From contig CAUJDI010000015.1 in assembly GCA_963169565.1 (NCBI GenBank), forward strand, positions 1-64,000: a stretch of 64,000 nucleotides of DNA. Reading direction: 5' to 3'. Shown here in pieces: positions 59,569 through 64,000 of this stretch (position 1 is the stretch's first letter; every line of letters starts with the position of its first letter). The notes under the pieces are model-generated. The model saw nothing but the letters and a program-made list of their open reading frames with translations. It searched no databases and was not told the origin of the DNA. This DNA is from Bacillota bacterium. GTDB lineage: Bacteria > Bacillota > Clostridia > Christensenellales > Aristaeellaceae. A program made the translations under genes and the position numbers.

Positions 59569-61395
59569 CTACTCCACCGTCACCGACTTGGCCAGGTTGC
59601 GCGGCTTGTCCACGTCGTTGCCGTTGAGGGCGGCCACGTAGTAGGCGAACAGCTGCAGCGGCAGGATGGCGAGGATGGGCTCCAGCTCCTCACACAGGAA
59701 GGGCACCCGCAGGACGTGGTCCGCGACGCTTTCGATCTCCTCGTCGTGCTCCAGGCACAGGGCCAGCACCACCGCGCCGCGGGCCCGGACCTCCTGGATG
59801 TTGCTGATGGTCTTGTCCCGCAGCCGCTTGCCCGTCGCCAGGGCGATGACCAGGGTGCCCGGCTGGATGAGGGAGATGGTGCCGTGCTTCAGTTCCCCCG
59901 CCGGCTGCGCCTCCGAGTGGATGTAGGAGATCTCCTTGAGCTTCAGCGACCCCTCCAGGGACAGGGAATAGTCAATGCCCCGGCCGATGAAGAAGATGTC
60001 CTTGTGGTTGAAGAACAGGGACGCCAGGCGCTGCACCTCCTTGTGGTCGGAAAGCACCTCCTCCGCCGCGTCCGGGAGTTTCATCAGCAGGGCCTCCATC
60101 TGCTGAAGCTCCTCCCCGCTCATCTGTCCCCGCTCCTGCGCCAGGCAGCAGGTCAGCAGCGCCAGGGCCGCTACCTGGGTGGTGTAGCCCTTGGTCGTCG
60201 CCACCGCGATCTCCGGGCCGGCCCAGGTATAAAGGGTGTAGTCGGCCTCCCGCGCGATGGTGGAGCCGACCACGTTGACGATCGCCAGGGTCTTCACCCC
60301 TTTGCCCTTGGCCTCCCGCAGGGCCGCGATGCTGTCCGCGGTCTCGCCGGACTGGCTGATGATGACCACCAGGTGCTCGGGCTTGAGGATGGGCTGCCGG
60401 TAGCGGAACTCCGAGGCGATGTCCACGTCCACGGGGATCCCCAGCCGGCCCTCCAGCAGGTTCTTGCCCAGACGCCCGGCGTGGTAGGCCGAGCCGCAGG
60501 CGACGATGTGCACCATGCTCAGGGACTTGACCCAATCCGGGTCCAGCTGCAGGCCGTCCAGGACGAAGCGCCCGTCCTTGATGCGCGGGCGGATGGTCTC
60601 CCGCAGGGCGGTGGGCTGCTCCATCATCTCCTTCATCATGAAGTGCTCGTACCCGCCCTTCTCGGCGGCGGACACGTCCCAGTCCACGTGGAAGGATTCC
60701 TTGTCAAACTGCTCCCCGTAGGGATCAAAGAAGGTGATCTTTTCAGGGTCCAGCAGGGCGACCTCCCCGTCCTTCATCAGGTAGACGTCCCGGGTGAGGC
60801 TGAGGATGGCCGGGATGTCGGAGACGATGAAGTTCTCCCCCTCGCCGCGCCCGACGATCAGCGGGCTGTCCCGCCGCACGGCGGCGATGCGGTCCGGCTC
60901 GTCCGCGCTCAGCACCCCCAGCGCGTAGGAGCCCTGCAGGTGCTTCACGGCCGCCATCAGGGTCCTGGCCAGGTCGCCCTGGTCGCAGTACTCCATCAGG
61001 TTGCTGATGACCTCCGTGTCGGTGGCGGAGAGGAAGGTGTAGCCTTTGGCGATCAGCATGTCCTTGAGCGGGCGGTAGTTCTCGATGATGCCGTTGTGCA
61101 CCACGGCGAAGCGCCCGCTGCTTGACAGGTGGGGGTGGGAGTTGTAGTAGGAGGGCTCCCCGTGCGTCGCCCAGCGGGTGTGACCGATGCCCACGGTGCC
61201 CGGCAGGTCGCGCCCGTCCCGGGTCATGTTGGCCAGCAGCTGCAGCCGCCCCCGCATCTTGCGCACCTGGATGGCGTCCAGGGAGATGACCGCCATGCCT
61301 GCGGAATCATAGCCCCTGTACTCCAGCTTCTTCAGCGCGTCCAGCAGGATGGGCGCCGCCTGGCGGGGCCCGGTGTATCCGATGATGCCGCACAT
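59569..61395 (-). CDS. glmS: Glutamine--fructose-6-phosphate aminotransferase (isomerizing)
   Basis: MCGIIGYTGPRQAAPILLDALKKLEYRGYDSAG; CGSAYHAG; PRNLAKSVTVE* C-terminus. Confidence 0.95.
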   Translation of the reverse strand: MCGIIGYTGPRQAAPILLDALKKLEYRGYDSAGMAVISLDAIQVRKMRGRLQLLANMTRDGRDLPGTVGIGHTRWATHGEPSYYNSHPHLSSSGRFAVVHNGIIENYRPLKDMLIAKGYTFLSATDTEVISNLMEYCDQGDLARTLMAAVKHLQGSYALGVLSADEPDRIAAVRRDSPLIVGRGEGENFIVSDIPAILSLTRDVYLMKDGEVALLDPEKITFFDPYGEQFDKESFHVDWDVSAAEKGGYEHFMMKEMMEQPTALRETIRPRIKDGRFVLDGLQLDPDWVKSLSMVHIVACGSAYHAGRLGKNLLEGRLGIPVDVDIASEFRYRQPILKPEHLVVIISQSGETADSIAALREAKGKGVKTLAIVNVVGSTIAREADYTLYTWAGPEIAVATTKGYTTQVAALALLTCCLAQERGQMSGEELQQMEALLMKLPDAAEEVLSDHKEVQRLASLFFNHKDIFFIGRGIDYSLSLEGSLKLKEISYIHSEAQPAGELKHGTISLIQPGTLVIALATGKRLRDKTISNIQEVRARGAVVLALCLEHDEEIESVADHVLRVPFLCEELEPILAILPLQLFAYYVAALNGNDVDKPRNLAKSVTVE

Positions 61396-61473
61396 GATCG
61401 TCCGCTCCTTTGCCGTTTTGTTCAAGGGTCAGGATTCGTTTCGCTTTTTCCTGACCATCATACAACAATCAGC

Positions 61474-63644
<2,171 letters not shown>

Positions 63645-63924
63645 CCCCTCCCGCGGTCTTTCATACTAAACTCAGTCGTAAACGCTTTTCGTCACCGCAT
63701 CCTCCGCTTTCATCCCAGGCAGCAAGCTGCCCGGGCTTAACGCTTTGGTGCGGTTCCTCTTCATTGAAAGCAGGCTTTCAATGGTTGGAGACGAAGAGGG
63801 ATTGCCCCTGTCATTCGGCGTAGGATCCGCTGCGCCTCATTCTTTCAGCTGAGCGGAGCCATGAATAATCCTCGTCCCATCGGTGCGTTTACTCATTCGT
63901 TTAGTATAAGCCGCTGACGTACGA

Positions 63925-64000
63925 TCAGTACATGCCAAGATACTTCCTGACTTCCCAGTCGGTGACGCGGGTGCGGTACTCATCCCATTCCTTCTCCTTG
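63925..64000 (-). CDS. glnA: Glutamine synthetase, C-terminal end (runs off the window)
   Basis: KEKEWDEYRTRVTDWEVRKYLGMY* matches the GlnA C-terminus. Confidence 0.75.
   Translation of the reverse strand, partial: KEKEWDEYRTRVTDWEVRKYLGMY

Noticed and set aside
59248-61125. 625-aa plus-strand ORF antisense to glmS
   Set aside because: Low-complexity Gln/Val/His/Asp-rich translation typical of antisense frames; glmS is certain
61396-61473. Possible glmS ribozyme upstream of glmS
   Set aside because: Only about 78 nt separate glmS and pyrG; no ribozyme-like conserved core seen
63650-63920. Classical ANTAR dual-hairpin target before the ANTAR gene
   Set aside because: Hairpin loops do not show the A1/G4 hexaloop pattern; kept only as generic structured region

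Overview
High-GC Firmicutes/Clostridia-type chromosomal window (taxonomy is inferred from gene content only). It holds mostly housekeeping and metabolic genes: nagB, dnaN, pgcA, an M42 peptidase triplet, a short alaS, rqcH, fruK, hppA, pulA, glmS, pyrG and the 3' end of glnA. There is also an arsenic-resistance operon with several redox adaptor proteins, secreted SH3/peptidoglycan-binding and C39-like proteins, and a repeat-rich accessory stretch at about 46-59 kb. The strongest signals beyond ordinary genes are: (1) a candidate replication origin in the nagB-dnaN intergenic region, with several DnaA-box-like 9-mers, then an in-phase CTA/CTG/TTA trinucleotide run resembling a DnaA-trio, at a strand switch of gene orientation and with no dnaA next to dnaN; (2) a family of REPIN/MITE-like elements with GGGGACG-type inverted termini (one pair is a perfect 25-bp inverted repeat), some carrying a duplicated UPF0303 5' gene fragment and others what look like 3' remnants of a transposase; (3) an ars operon with an ArsR promoter/operator palindrome and a BFD[2Fe-2S]-ArsC fusion; (4) a methyltransferase-NUDIX fusion; (5) an AlaRS that stops right after the editing domain; (6) compound-hairpin intergenic elements at three loci. 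No tRNA, rRNA or CRISPR array was recognised. All calls come from reading the sequence; no database search was run.
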